15,405 nucleotides of DNA from an uncultured Clostridia bacterium (GCA_947632425.1 CANRPG010000026.1:1-15405), one strand, 5' to 3'; shown: positions 7,486 through 13,847, counted from the stretch's first letter. Notes: a model not told the origin generated them from the letters alone. Made by a program: numbers and translations.

Positions 7486-8157
7486 ATGGTAAAACTAACC
7501 AACATCAAAAAGGTCTATAACCCCGGCAAATCAAACGAGTTTGAGGCTCTCAAAGGCGTTTCCTGCGAGATAAAGGACGGCGAACTTGTTGCCGTTATCG
7601 GAAAGAGCGGCGCAGGTAAGTCAACAATGCTGCATATCCTCGCTTGTATCGACAGCTATCAAGGCGGCGAGTACAGCATCGACGGCGAACTTGTAAAGAA
7701 GCTCTCCGAAAGAGAGTATGCCCGTATCCGCAACGAGAAGATAGGCATGGTAATGCAGGACTTCGCTCTTGTTGAGGACTTCACCGCCCTTGAAAATGTC
7801 ATGATACCGCTTTCGTTCTCTAAGAAGAAAGTTGATAACAAAAAAGAGAAAGCTATGGCAGCGCTCAAAGCAGTAGGCGTTGAAGACCTCGCCAAAAAGC
7901 CCTGCAATAAGCTCTCGGGCGGTCAGAAGCAGAGAGTAGCTATCGCAAGAGCTATAGTCAACGAGCCGAGCATGATCCTTGCAGATGAACCTACCGGCGC
8001 TCTCGACAGCAAAACAGGCGCAGAGATAATGGAGCTTTTCAAGCAGCTGCACGAGCAGGGAAGAACGGTAATAATCGTAACGCACGACCCCAAGATAGCT
8101 GAGCAGTGCGAAAAAGTCATCGAGATATCCGACGGCGAGATAATCAAGACAGCGTAA
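7486..8157 (+). CDS. ABC transporter ATP-binding protein (LolD/MacB/SalX type), orphan
   Basis: This 223-residue nucleotide-binding subunit has all catalytic motifs: Walker A GKSGAGKST (residues 39-47), Q-loop glutamine 91 (VMQDFALVEDF), ABC signature LSGGQ (143-147), Walker B MILADE with catalytic glutamate 168, D-loop (SALD-like GALD), and H-loop histidine 200 (VTHD). The sequence EPTGALDSKTG is characteristic of the FtsE/LolD/MacB group. That group pairs with FtsX-like permeases for antimicrobial peptide export or resistance, lipoprotein release or signalling. No permease gene is beside it: it has its own promoter and terminator, and the neighbours on both sides run on the opposite strand. 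The partner must be encoded elsewhere, or the protein may serve several permeases. The ATG is preceded by AAGG-type sites; the first residues match the family start. Confidence 0.92.
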   Translation: MVKLTNIKKVYNPGKSNEFEALKGVSCEIKDGELVAVIGKSGAGKSTMLHILACIDSYQGGEYSIDGELVKKLSEREYARIRNEKIGMVMQDFALVEDFTALENVMIPLSFSKKKVDNKKEKAMAALKAVGVEDLAKKPCNKLSGGQKQRVAIARAIVNEPSMILADEPTGALDSKTGAEIMELFKQLHEQGRTVIIVTHDPKIAEQCEKVIEISDGEIIKTA

Positions 8158-8168
8158 GGCGCAAAAAT

Positions 8169-8196
8169 AAACCGTCCCAACACAGGGACGGTTTTT
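8169..8196. terminator. Two-way terminator between the ABC ATPase and the AraC-GGDEF gene
   Basis: A 10-bp perfect stem (AAACCGTCCC at 8169-8178, GGGACGGTTT at 8185-8194) with a 6-base loop is followed by T residues to 8196. On the - strand the tail is TTATTTTTG, so the hairpin can also serve the convergent gene that stops at 8215. Confidence 0.9.
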
Positions 8197-8214
8197 GTAT
8201 TTAACGCAGCTATT

Positions 8215-9045
8215 TTAGTTCATCTCAAATTCCTCAGGCGTATCCGAGGGAGCGCCTGCAAGCTCGTTGAAAAGGATAGAATATTTTGTGCAGCTGTCGT
8301 GGGTCAGCTTTACCGCCCCTGCGCGCAGGCTTATCGGGAGCTCGGTGCCGTCGCAGTTTACCACTTCGCCATTGTGCGCCATGACCGACAGCGCAATGTC
8401 TTTTACTTCTTCCGGCTCAGAGCAGTTGGTCACAAGCACGTATTCATCGCCGCCTATGCGGAACATGAACATATCATCGCCGCACGCCTGTTCAATGCGG
8501 CTCAGCGATTCCCTTATCGCAGCGTCGCCCGCTTTTCTGCCGTAGGTCTTGTTGATGCTGTCTAAGCAGCAGGTGTCAAAGCATAAAACATACTTGCCCT
8601 CTTTTGAACGTATGCGGTCGTACAGTTCGGTAATATCAAACCTGTTTTTCATTATTGTTTCACCTCCTTGCTGCTCCGCTGTCTGCGGAAAATCAAGCTT
8701 TGGGAAAAGCCCGGTAAAGCTGCGGTCTTTTGCGTACCTCTGCGGAGATATGCCCCACACTCTGATAAAAGCTCGTGCAAAAGCCTCGGGCGATCGGTAG
8801 CCGTGATCAAGAGCGGTATCCAGTACCGAACGACCGCTTTTCAAAGCTCGGGCGGCAAGGGTCATTCTCCGCCTTGTTACATAGTCGCCTATGCTTATGT
8901 GAAAAACGTATCTGAACAGCTTTTGCAGCCCCGAAAGCGAACACATTGCCGCCGCCGCACAATCTTGCTGCGAAAAATCACCGCTGAGATGTTCTTCCGT
9001 GTACTCCAATGCCCTGCGCAGAGTTTCCAGCTTAAAATTATCCAT
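8215..9045 (-). CDS. AraC-type DNA-binding domain fused to a GGDEF-like domain
   Basis: This 276-residue protein combines two regulatory domains. Residues about 5-107 are an AraC/SoxS-type double helix-turn-helix: first helix-turn-helix around residues 24-48, linker helix, and the C-terminal consensus LDTALDHGYRSPEAFARAFIRVWGISPQRY (residues 75-104). Residues about 137-250 resemble a GGDEF domain: FDTCCLDSINKTYGRKAGD corresponds to the D-x-x-F-K-x-I-N-x-x-x-G-H-x-x-G-D block, and RIGGDEY (196-202) is the signature. D157, D200 and E201 are kept, but the Phe-Lys pair is replaced, no RxxD inhibitory site is visible, and the domain is shorter than usual. It may make or bind a cyclic dinucleotide or GTP and so control DNA binding; activity is uncertain. 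The ATG has AAGGAG at 9060-9055. A target gene is not evident. Confidence 0.85.
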   Translation of the reverse strand: MDNFKLETLRRALEYTEEHLSGDFSQQDCAAAAMCSLSGLQKLFRYVFHISIGDYVTRRRMTLAARALKSGRSVLDTALDHGYRSPEAFARAFIRVWGISPQRYAKDRSFTGLFPKLDFPQTAEQQGGETIMKNRFDITELYDRIRSKEGKYVLCFDTCCLDSINKTYGRKAGDAAIRESLSRIEQACGDDMFMFRIGGDEYVLVTNCSEPEEVKDIALSVMAHNGEVVNCDGTELPISLRAGAVKLTHDSCTKYSILFNELAGAPSDTPEEFEMN

Positions 9046-9097
9046 TCAGGCATTCTCCTTTCAAGTGTGGGAAATTTATCAGGCTTTTCTATCTAAC

Positions 9098-9107
9098 GTT
9101 CCGGAAC
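9098..9107. promoter_or_regulatory. Palindromic candidate operator of the AraC-GGDEF gene
   Basis: GTTCCGGAAC is a perfect 10-bp palindrome about 50 bases upstream of the start codon, at or just downstream of the likely transcription start. Autoregulation is possible. AraC proteins usually prefer direct repeats, so another regulator is equally possible. Confidence 0.35.
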
Positions 9108-9128
9108 AATTAAAGTATAACATAACAA

Positions 9129-9157
9129 ATTATAAAAATCCTGATAATTTGAGTAAA
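9129..9157 (-). promoter_or_regulatory. Candidate promoter of the AraC-GGDEF gene
   Basis: On the - strand TTTACT (9157-9152), a 17-base spacer and TATAAT (9134-9129) form a plausible promoter. An overlapping alternative is the extended -10 box TGTTATACT (plus-strand positions 9114-9122). The region is bracketed by the inverted repeat TTATCAGG (9076-9083) and CCTGATAA (9140-9147). Confidence 0.45.
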
Positions 9158-9204
9158 AATGTAACGTCGTCTGAATATATATTGCGCTTACGCGCACGTA
9201 TAAT

Positions 9205-9335
9205 CGAGGGGGAAACCATAGGGATTATAGGGGGTAAATCTGTCAGGAAGGGCGCGCAAGCTCCATAGCGAACGTAAACGTTCGCCACAAGTTTCTTGCG
9301 AAACTTGCCCCCTTCTTATCTGAAATTTCCCCTCG
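9205..9335. other. Strongly foldable intergenic segment with nested inverted repeats
   Basis: Four nested or adjacent inverted repeats are visible. The outer arms are CGAGGGGG-AAA (9205-9215) with TTTCCCCTCG (9326-9335). The middle arms are GAAGGG (9247-9252) with CCCTTC (9310-9315). Two perfect 8-bp hairpins lie inside: GCGAACGT with ACGTTCGC (9268-9285) and CAAGTTTC with GAAACTTG around TTGC (9288-9307). It contains no credible reading frame. It could be a structured RNA or a small non-coding repeat element with inverted ends; I could not find a flanking target-site duplication. Confidence 0.5.
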
Positions 9336-9583
9336 AGCTCCTCATTCCTTATCCACACCCTCGACCACGCGCTGAGCCTTGGTGAACATTCGAGACCTCT
9401 TCACTCGGAACTTTGTACCTTTGCGAAGGAGGCTAAATAGCGAAATACGCATAGGCTTTGTTTGTAAGGAAAAAGAGGTCAGTAGTGCGGGAATATGAAT
9501 TGCAACGTACCGCGAAAAAATTTACTTTTCATATCAACCATACCTACATATCACTCTCCAACCACCGTTCCCCCCCTTACGTT
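9336..9583. other. Gene-free spacer
   Basis: I see no credible gene here. The only structure noticed is an 8-bp inverted repeat, GACCTCTT (9394-9401) and AAGAGGTC (9473-9480). Short open frames in this stretch have no ribosome site and no recognisable protein character. Confidence 0.5.
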
Positions 9584-9856
9584 GCTGGAGGAATATTCTG
9601 CCAGCACTTTTTCTTTTTGGGAGGTGTGTGGGAGGGGATATATTATAATCTTAAAAAAGCTTATAATTCGCAGTATAGACAAGCTCCAATCTCTTGCCTC
9701 TAATAGCGCAGCAATGACAGTTTCGCGCAAACGTCAGAAAATCATTTCTAACCGCTAACTTCTATCTTCTAATAGTGCAAGACCGCACCGCCACGCCTTT
9801 CCACGTTTCGTTCACACACACCTCACAAACTAATAATCTACTCGCCCCTCAATTTA
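9584..9856. repeat. Composite tandem repeat, unit 1
   Basis: The order of parts is as follows. First comes the 22-bp palindrome (9584-9605), then a G-rich block with GAGGTGTGTG (9621-9630) running into ATATATTATAATC. Heptamer array 1 follows at 9691-9706 (CTCTTGC, CTCTAAT, AG). After it come a conserved linker with GCGCAAACGTCAGAAAATC and heptamer array 2 at 9746-9775 (TTCTAAC, CGCTAAC, TTCTATC, TTCTAAT, AG). Last comes CACACACCTC (9815-9824), the exact inverse of the G-rich block. About 10 extra bases after CTTAAA distinguish it from unit 2. Confidence 0.85.
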
Positions 9857-10140
9857 GCTGGAAGAATATTCTGCCAGCAACTTTTCTTTTTGGGAGGTGT
9901 GTGGGAGGGGATATATTATAATCTTAAAATTCGCAGTATAGACAAGCTCCAACTTCTTGCTTCTTAATTCTTGCCTCTAATAGAGAACGGCTTCGCGCAA
10001 ACGTCAGAAAATCATTTCTAACCTCTAACCTCTAACATCTAACTTCTATCTTCTAATAGAGCAAGACTGCACCGCACAATCACGCCTCACCCCACTACAT
10101 CACCACACCACAACGCAGCTGCGTGGCACACCTCCAAAAG
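9857..10140. repeat. Composite tandem repeat, unit 2
   Basis: The order of parts is the same as in unit 1, and a stretch of about 43 bases from CTTTTTGGGAGG to AATCTTAAA is identical. The palindrome is at 9857-9878. Heptamer array 1 (9954-9983) has four heptamers instead of two. Heptamer array 2 (10016-10059) has six instead of four. The inverted flanks are GGAGGTGTG (9893-9901) and CACACCTCC (10127-10135). Confidence 0.85.
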
Positions 10141-10430
10141 ACTGGAAGAATATTCTGCTAGCTGCCTCTCCAAATGGGCGGTTTGTGTGAGGGTGGATTT
10201 TATTGTATATAATTGTTGGAATATGTAAATGTGAAGCGGTGAACGGCTCCGCAGGCTTGCTGCGACAGCAGCAAAAATAATTCTTGCCTCTTGCTTCTTA
10301 ACCTCTTGCCTCAGCCATTAGAAGCAAGAAAACAAGAAGCAAGAAACAAGAAATTTCTTTTGCAGTTTTGCGCAAACTTTTCAAAATATTCTTCTTGCCT
10401 CTTGCTTCTTAACCTCTTGCCTCTGATAGG
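10141..10430. repeat. Composite tandem repeat, unit 3 (diverged)
   Basis: The palindrome (10141-10162) has lost its outer base pairs but keeps CTGG and the core AGAATATTCT. A diverged G-rich block (GGGCGGTTTGTGTGAGGG) and an AT-rich block follow. Heptamer array 1 (10281-10312) and array 2 (10392-10429) share 32 identical bases. Between them is a purine-rich segment (10321-10354) that is complementary to both. The linker keeps TGCGCAAAC (10369-10377). The unit ends 41 bases from the stop codon of the cysteine synthase gene. Confidence 0.75.
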
Positions 10431-10470
10431 CAAAACCGTTTCTACATCTAAGTATATGAAAACCCTTCTC

Positions 10471-11400
10471 CTATTCATCAAACAGCGGCGTGGAGAAGTA
10501 CCTCTCCGCGGTGTCGGGCAGTATCGTCACCACCGTTTTGCCTGTGCCCAGCTTTTCAGCCATTTTAAGCGCAGCCGCAACGTTCGTGCCGCTCGAGATT
10601 CCGCACATTATGCCCTCTTTCCGCGCCAGGTCGCGCGCCGTCTGTATCGCTTCCTCGTCCGAAACTATGTAAATATCGTCGTATATCTCCCTGTTAAGAA
10701 TGTCGGGAATTATCCCGTCGCCAATGCCCATTTGCAGGTGCGTGCCAATGTTTCCGCCTGCTAAGATCGCCGCATTTTCGGGCTCTACTGCCCATATCAT
10801 CAGATCAGGGTACTGCGAGCGCAAAGTCTCACCAATGCCGGTTATCGTGCCGCCCGTGCCAATGCCTGAGCAAAAACCGTCTATCTTTCCTGCCGTCTGC
10901 TCCAGTATCTCCAAAGCAGTGTGGTATTTGTGCGCATAAATGTTGTTTATGTTGTTGAACTGCTGCGGCACAAATACGCGTTCGTCCTCCTGCGCCATTT
11001 TCATAGCCAGATCAACGCAGCCCCTTATGCATTTGCCAATGTCGCCGTCGTCGTGCACCAGCATCACCTCAGCACCGTAGTGGCGCACCAGCTTGCGGCG
11101 CTCCTCGCTTACCGAGTCAGGCATAATAATTATCGTCTTGTAGCCCCTCACCGCGCCCACCAGCGCAAGCCCTATGCCCTGATTGCCGCTCGTCGGCTCA
11201 ACAATTATCGTGTCTTTTGTAATTTTGCCCTCCTGCTCGGCTTTCAGTATCATGTTAAGCGCCGTGCGCGTCTTTATCGAGCCGCCAACATTCAGCCCCT
11301 CAAACTTCACCAGAACATCCGCGCTGCCGGGGCGAACCATTTTATTCAGGCGTATCATCGGCGTGTGACCGACCGCCTCTAAAACATTGTTAAAGATCAT
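10471..11400 (-). CDS. cysK: Cysteine synthase (O-acetylserine sulfhydrylase family)
   Basis: This 309-residue PLP enzyme of the beta family makes cysteine from O-acetylserine and sulfide. The PLP lysine is K43 in GGSIKTRTALNMI. The substrate-carboxylate loop is PTSGNQGIG (residues 69-77), the phosphate-binding loop is GTGGTITGIG (around 178-187), and the C-terminal signatures are GIMCGISSGTNVAAAL and LPDTAERYFSTPLF. Length is normal. Two positions differ from textbook CysK: the loop threonine is glutamine (Q74), and the residue after the lysine is threonine. Related sulfhydrylases using another activated serine cannot be excluded. The ATG has AGAGGAAAG upstream. It is a single-gene unit with its own promoter; no sulfur-assimilation gene or serine acetyltransferase is adjacent. 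No classic terminator follows, but the heptamer hairpins downstream could act as one. Confidence 0.88.
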   Translation of the reverse strand: MIFNNVLEAVGHTPMIRLNKMVRPGSADVLVKFEGLNVGGSIKTRTALNMILKAEQEGKITKDTIIVEPTSGNQGIGLALVGAVRGYKTIIIMPDSVSEERRKLVRHYGAEVMLVHDDGDIGKCIRGCVDLAMKMAQEDERVFVPQQFNNINNIYAHKYHTALEILEQTAGKIDGFCSGIGTGGTITGIGETLRSQYPDLMIWAVEPENAAILAGGNIGTHLQMGIGDGIIPDILNREIYDDIYIVSDEEAIQTARDLARKEGIMCGISSGTNVAAALKMAEKLGTGKTVVTILPDTAERYFSTPLFDE

Positions 11401-11429
11401 GCTATCTTTCCTCTCGGTGTTATGTATTG

Positions 11430-11458
11430 ATTATAACATATTTTTTCCTCAATTGCAA
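11430..11458 (-). promoter_or_regulatory. Promoter of the cysteine synthase gene
   Basis: On the - strand TTGCAA (11458-11453), a 17-base spacer and TATAAT (11435-11430) with an upstream TG form an extended -10 promoter about 30 bases from the start codon. The leader is short, leaving no room for a riboswitch or T-box. Confidence 0.8.
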
Positions 11459-11590
11459 TACGCGCCCGGGTGTAATATTTTTATGTACTGTGTGCGGCTA
11501 AAGACCGTTTTTTCACCCTGTCGCGATAATTTACAGCGATTTTTGTGCAATCTCTACAAAATATTATATAAAAAATTATGACATTTACTG

Positions 11591-11619
11591 TTGTAATGCG
11601 GTCAAAATTGTGATATAAT
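11591..11619 (+). promoter_or_regulatory. Promoter of the surface-protein gene
   Basis: TTGTAA (11591-11596), a 17-base spacer and TATAAT (11614-11619) with TG one base upstream form an extended -10 promoter. CGGTCAAAA (11599-11607) lies in the spacer, and its perfect inverse TTTTGACCG lies at 11712-11720 in the leader. The leader is about 125 bases long and includes a small GC hairpin (CGCC-CAA-GGCG at 11653-11663). Confidence 0.8.
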
Positions 11620-11750
11620 GATTTAAATATCTATAACCGAAAGAGAGAAGTGCGCCCAAGGCGTGCGAAAAAGATAGCTTATTTTGTTTGTTTTGTGTAT
11701 GTGTATCGGATTTTTGACCGACACAAGCAATAATGAAAGGGACTGAAAAT

Positions 11751-13847
11751 ATGAAGAAAAAACTAAGCACACGTCTGCTCAGCGGCGTATCTGCCCTTCT
11801 TCTGGCAACAGCAGTTTTGCTGCCGTCATCGACATCTGCCGATGCTGCAAGCGAAACGCTTAAGACCATTGACGGCAAAACAACTACGGATAAAACCGTA
11901 TTGCTTGTAGGTGAAAAGTCGCCTGATAAGGGCGATAAATTTGCTGACACTGTAAAAAATCTTGAAGATAAATATCTTCTCGGTGTAGCATCTGAGTTCA
12001 GCGTTTTTCTTAAAAATGACTTCACTGTAAAGGAAAGCGATACCGAGGGACGTGCCGCAATAGGCGGAAACCTTGTAGACAATACGGGTTGGGATTACGA
12101 AATAGGAAAAGGCGAAGCCGACACACAAACTCCTATAGACTATCTTCTCGACAATTCCAATTATGCAAACATTGTCATAGGCGGCTCTATGAATAATCAG
12201 ATCTCCGATAAATATTACGGTGATAGTTCCCAACAGTCAAAAAAGAAACTTGTTCTTCAGGCAGGCGGTTCGTATGATAAAGATCTCATACCTGAAGCTG
12301 CTGGTGATCTTATTGACCGCACTCAGACCTATCTTGCAAATAAAAATGAACTTGTAGATTTTGGCAGAACATTTACTCTTATTGAAGAAAGAAGTAAATT
12401 GCTTGCCGAAAAGTCTGCCGATGGTAAGGTAGAATTTAACGAAAGCGGCGACACTGTAACATTTACTTATACAGGTACTGCTAAAACAGCCGAGTGTGTT
12501 TATTTTGACCTTACCGATAAACAGCTTGAAGCATACAAAAAAGCTATAAATGTAGAATTTGTAAATATACCTAAGCTTCCGACACCGAGAACTATAATAA
12601 CTACGACCCCTGTTTCCACAAGTACATGGGATTATGCTTACATAGTTGTAAATATCAAAGGCGAAGGAAGTAAAGACACTAAGAACGAAAATGCCGTTAT
12701 AATGGCAGATGTAAATAACAACAACGGCGAAAAGTTCACAAAGATAAACGGGACTTATGTTTCAAGAGATCCTGCTAATAATGATGAAAAGCCCAAGAAT
12801 AATAAGCCCGGTACTGACAGTATAATTTATAATCTTCCGGATGCCACAAAGGTAGTCCTTGTAAACAACTTCCAAGGCTCTATCTTAGCGCCGAAAGCCC
12901 ACGTTACAGACTATGCGTATGAATATAAAGATCAGGGTACAGATCCTCGCGGACACCTCTCCGGTGCTCTTATTGCAGACAGCTTCAGCGGCTCAACTCA
13001 GTTTACGTTCCGCACCTGCCGTCTGCCGTTCTCAATACTTTCAAAAGATCTCTACTTCAATAAGCAATGGATAAACTGCGATTCATCTACCGAATTTCCC
13101 TCGGAAAAAGTATTCAAACAACATCTCACTGTTCAAAAAACGGTCGGCGGTGTAACATCGTCTCTTGTCGAAGACATAGATTATACTGTTGAACTCAGCA
13201 ATACGACCAGCACTACTTGGAGCGCTACCGTACATATCAAGAGTTATGACCCCAGTGCAATATATAAGGTAAACGAATCAAAGCTTGATAATTTTGAAAT
13301 AGTTGAAGATTCGGTTTACCTTGCAGCTTCCGCAGAAGGTGCTGAAGCTCTTATAAATAGCTATGAGAAGAAAACAACTTCACCCGAGGTTTCAAGCGTA
13401 AGCAGCAAACCCGAAGTTTCAAGCGTTAGCAGCGAACCCGAGGTTTCAAGCGTAAGCAGTGAACCCGAAGTTTCAAGCGTAAGCAGTGAACCCGAGGTTT
13501 CAAGCGTAAGCAGTGAACCCGAAGTTTCAAGCGTAAGCAGCGAACCCGAAGTTTCAAGCGTTAGCAGCGAACCCGAAGTTTCAACACCGAGCAAAGAACC
13601 CGAAGTTACAACTCCGACCAGTAACGTAACCACCGATGTTGATAACGATGGCGATGACAACAACAAAACCACCACAACCGCAAATCCGAGCGGCGTTGGC
13701 GACGGCGGCGATAACAACGACAAGGAAACAGGCACAGGCAGCGACGGCGACAACAACAACCCGATGACGGGCATAAAACTCAGCGCACTGATGCTCTCGG
13801 CTGTTTCACTTGCAGCAGCAGTTGCAGCTTCTAAAAAGAAGAAGTAA
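11751..13847 (+). CDS. Cell-wall-anchored surface protein, choice-of-anchor A type
   Basis: This 698-residue exported protein has a signal peptide (MKKKLSTRLL, hydrophobic core to about residue 29, likely cleavage near ADA-A). The N-terminal domain matches the choice-of-anchor A family: LGVASEFSVF...DTEGRAAIGGN (77-107), and its later part NFQGSILAPKA...HLSGALIADSFSG (about 374-415). A second beta-rich domain lies at about 455-530. Next come nine 9-residue repeats of type EPEVSSVSS (residues 544-624), an Asp/Asn/Gly/Thr-rich spacer, the sortase-like motif NPMTG (670-674), a hydrophobic helix and KKKK. It is probably a wall-anchored adhesin or coat protein. I chose ATG 11751 because AAAGGGA (11736-11742) is correctly spaced for it. 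An in-frame ATG at 11733 overlaps that site and would add six residues. Confidence 0.85.
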   Translation: MKKKLSTRLLSGVSALLLATAVLLPSSTSADAASETLKTIDGKTTTDKTVLLVGEKSPDKGDKFADTVKNLEDKYLLGVASEFSVFLKNDFTVKESDTEGRAAIGGNLVDNTGWDYEIGKGEADTQTPIDYLLDNSNYANIVIGGSMNNQISDKYYGDSSQQSKKKLVLQAGGSYDKDLIPEAAGDLIDRTQTYLANKNELVDFGRTFTLIEERSKLLAEKSADGKVEFNESGDTVTFTYTGTAKTAECVYFDLTDKQLEAYKKAINVEFVNIPKLPTPRTIITTTPVSTSTWDYAYIVVNIKGEGSKDTKNENAVIMADVNNNNGEKFTKINGTYVSRDPANNDEKPKNNKPGTDSIIYNLPDATKVVLVNNFQGSILAPKAHVTDYAYEYKDQGTDPRGHLSGALIADSFSGSTQFTFRTCRLPFSILSKDLYFNKQWINCDSSTEFPSEKVFKQHLTVQKTVGGVTSSLVEDIDYTVELSNTTSTTWSATVHIKSYDPSAIYKVNESKLDNFEIVEDSVYLAASAEGAEALINSYEKKTTSPEVSSVSSKPEVSSVSSEPEVSSVSSEPEVSSVSSEPEVSSVSSEPEVSSVSSEPEVSSVSSEPEVSTPSKEPEVTTPTSNVTTDVDNDGDDNNKTTTTANPSGVGDGGDNNDKETGTGSDGDNNNPMTGIKLSALMLSAVSLAAAVAASKKKK
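13380..13622 (+). repeat. Nine 27-base coding repeats in the surface-protein gene
   Basis: Nine in-frame copies of a 27-base unit encode x-PEVSSVSS. The first seven are nearly identical (differences are mostly synonymous, GAG/GAA, GTA/GTT, AGT/AGC). The last two are diverged (PEVSTPSK, PEVTTPTS). They form an extended Ser/Pro/Glu stalk between the folded domains and the wall anchor. Confidence 0.95.

Noticed and set aside
9458..9758. Two overlapping + strand open frames in the intergenic repeat region
   Set aside because: They lack ribosome sites, overlap the palindrome and heptamer repeats, and their composition is that of random translation.
9584..10430. CRISPR array
   Set aside because: Repeat spacing of 273 and 284 bases and conserved, not unique, intervening sequence do not fit repeat-spacer structure, and no cas gene is present.
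9205..10430. Insertion sequence with transposase
   Set aside because: No transposase-like open frame on either strand and no clear target-site duplication; only a non-autonomous element remains possible.
11625..11750. Riboswitch in the leader of the surface-protein gene
   Set aside because: Only a weak short hairpin is visible and no known riboswitch core (for example c-di-GMP or c-di-AMP type) could be matched.
13361..13774. Long - strand open frame opposite the repeat region of the surface-protein gene
   Set aside because: Its repetitive Gly-Ser-Leu-Leu pattern is just the antisense of the 27-base coding repeats; no ribosome site or protein character supports it.
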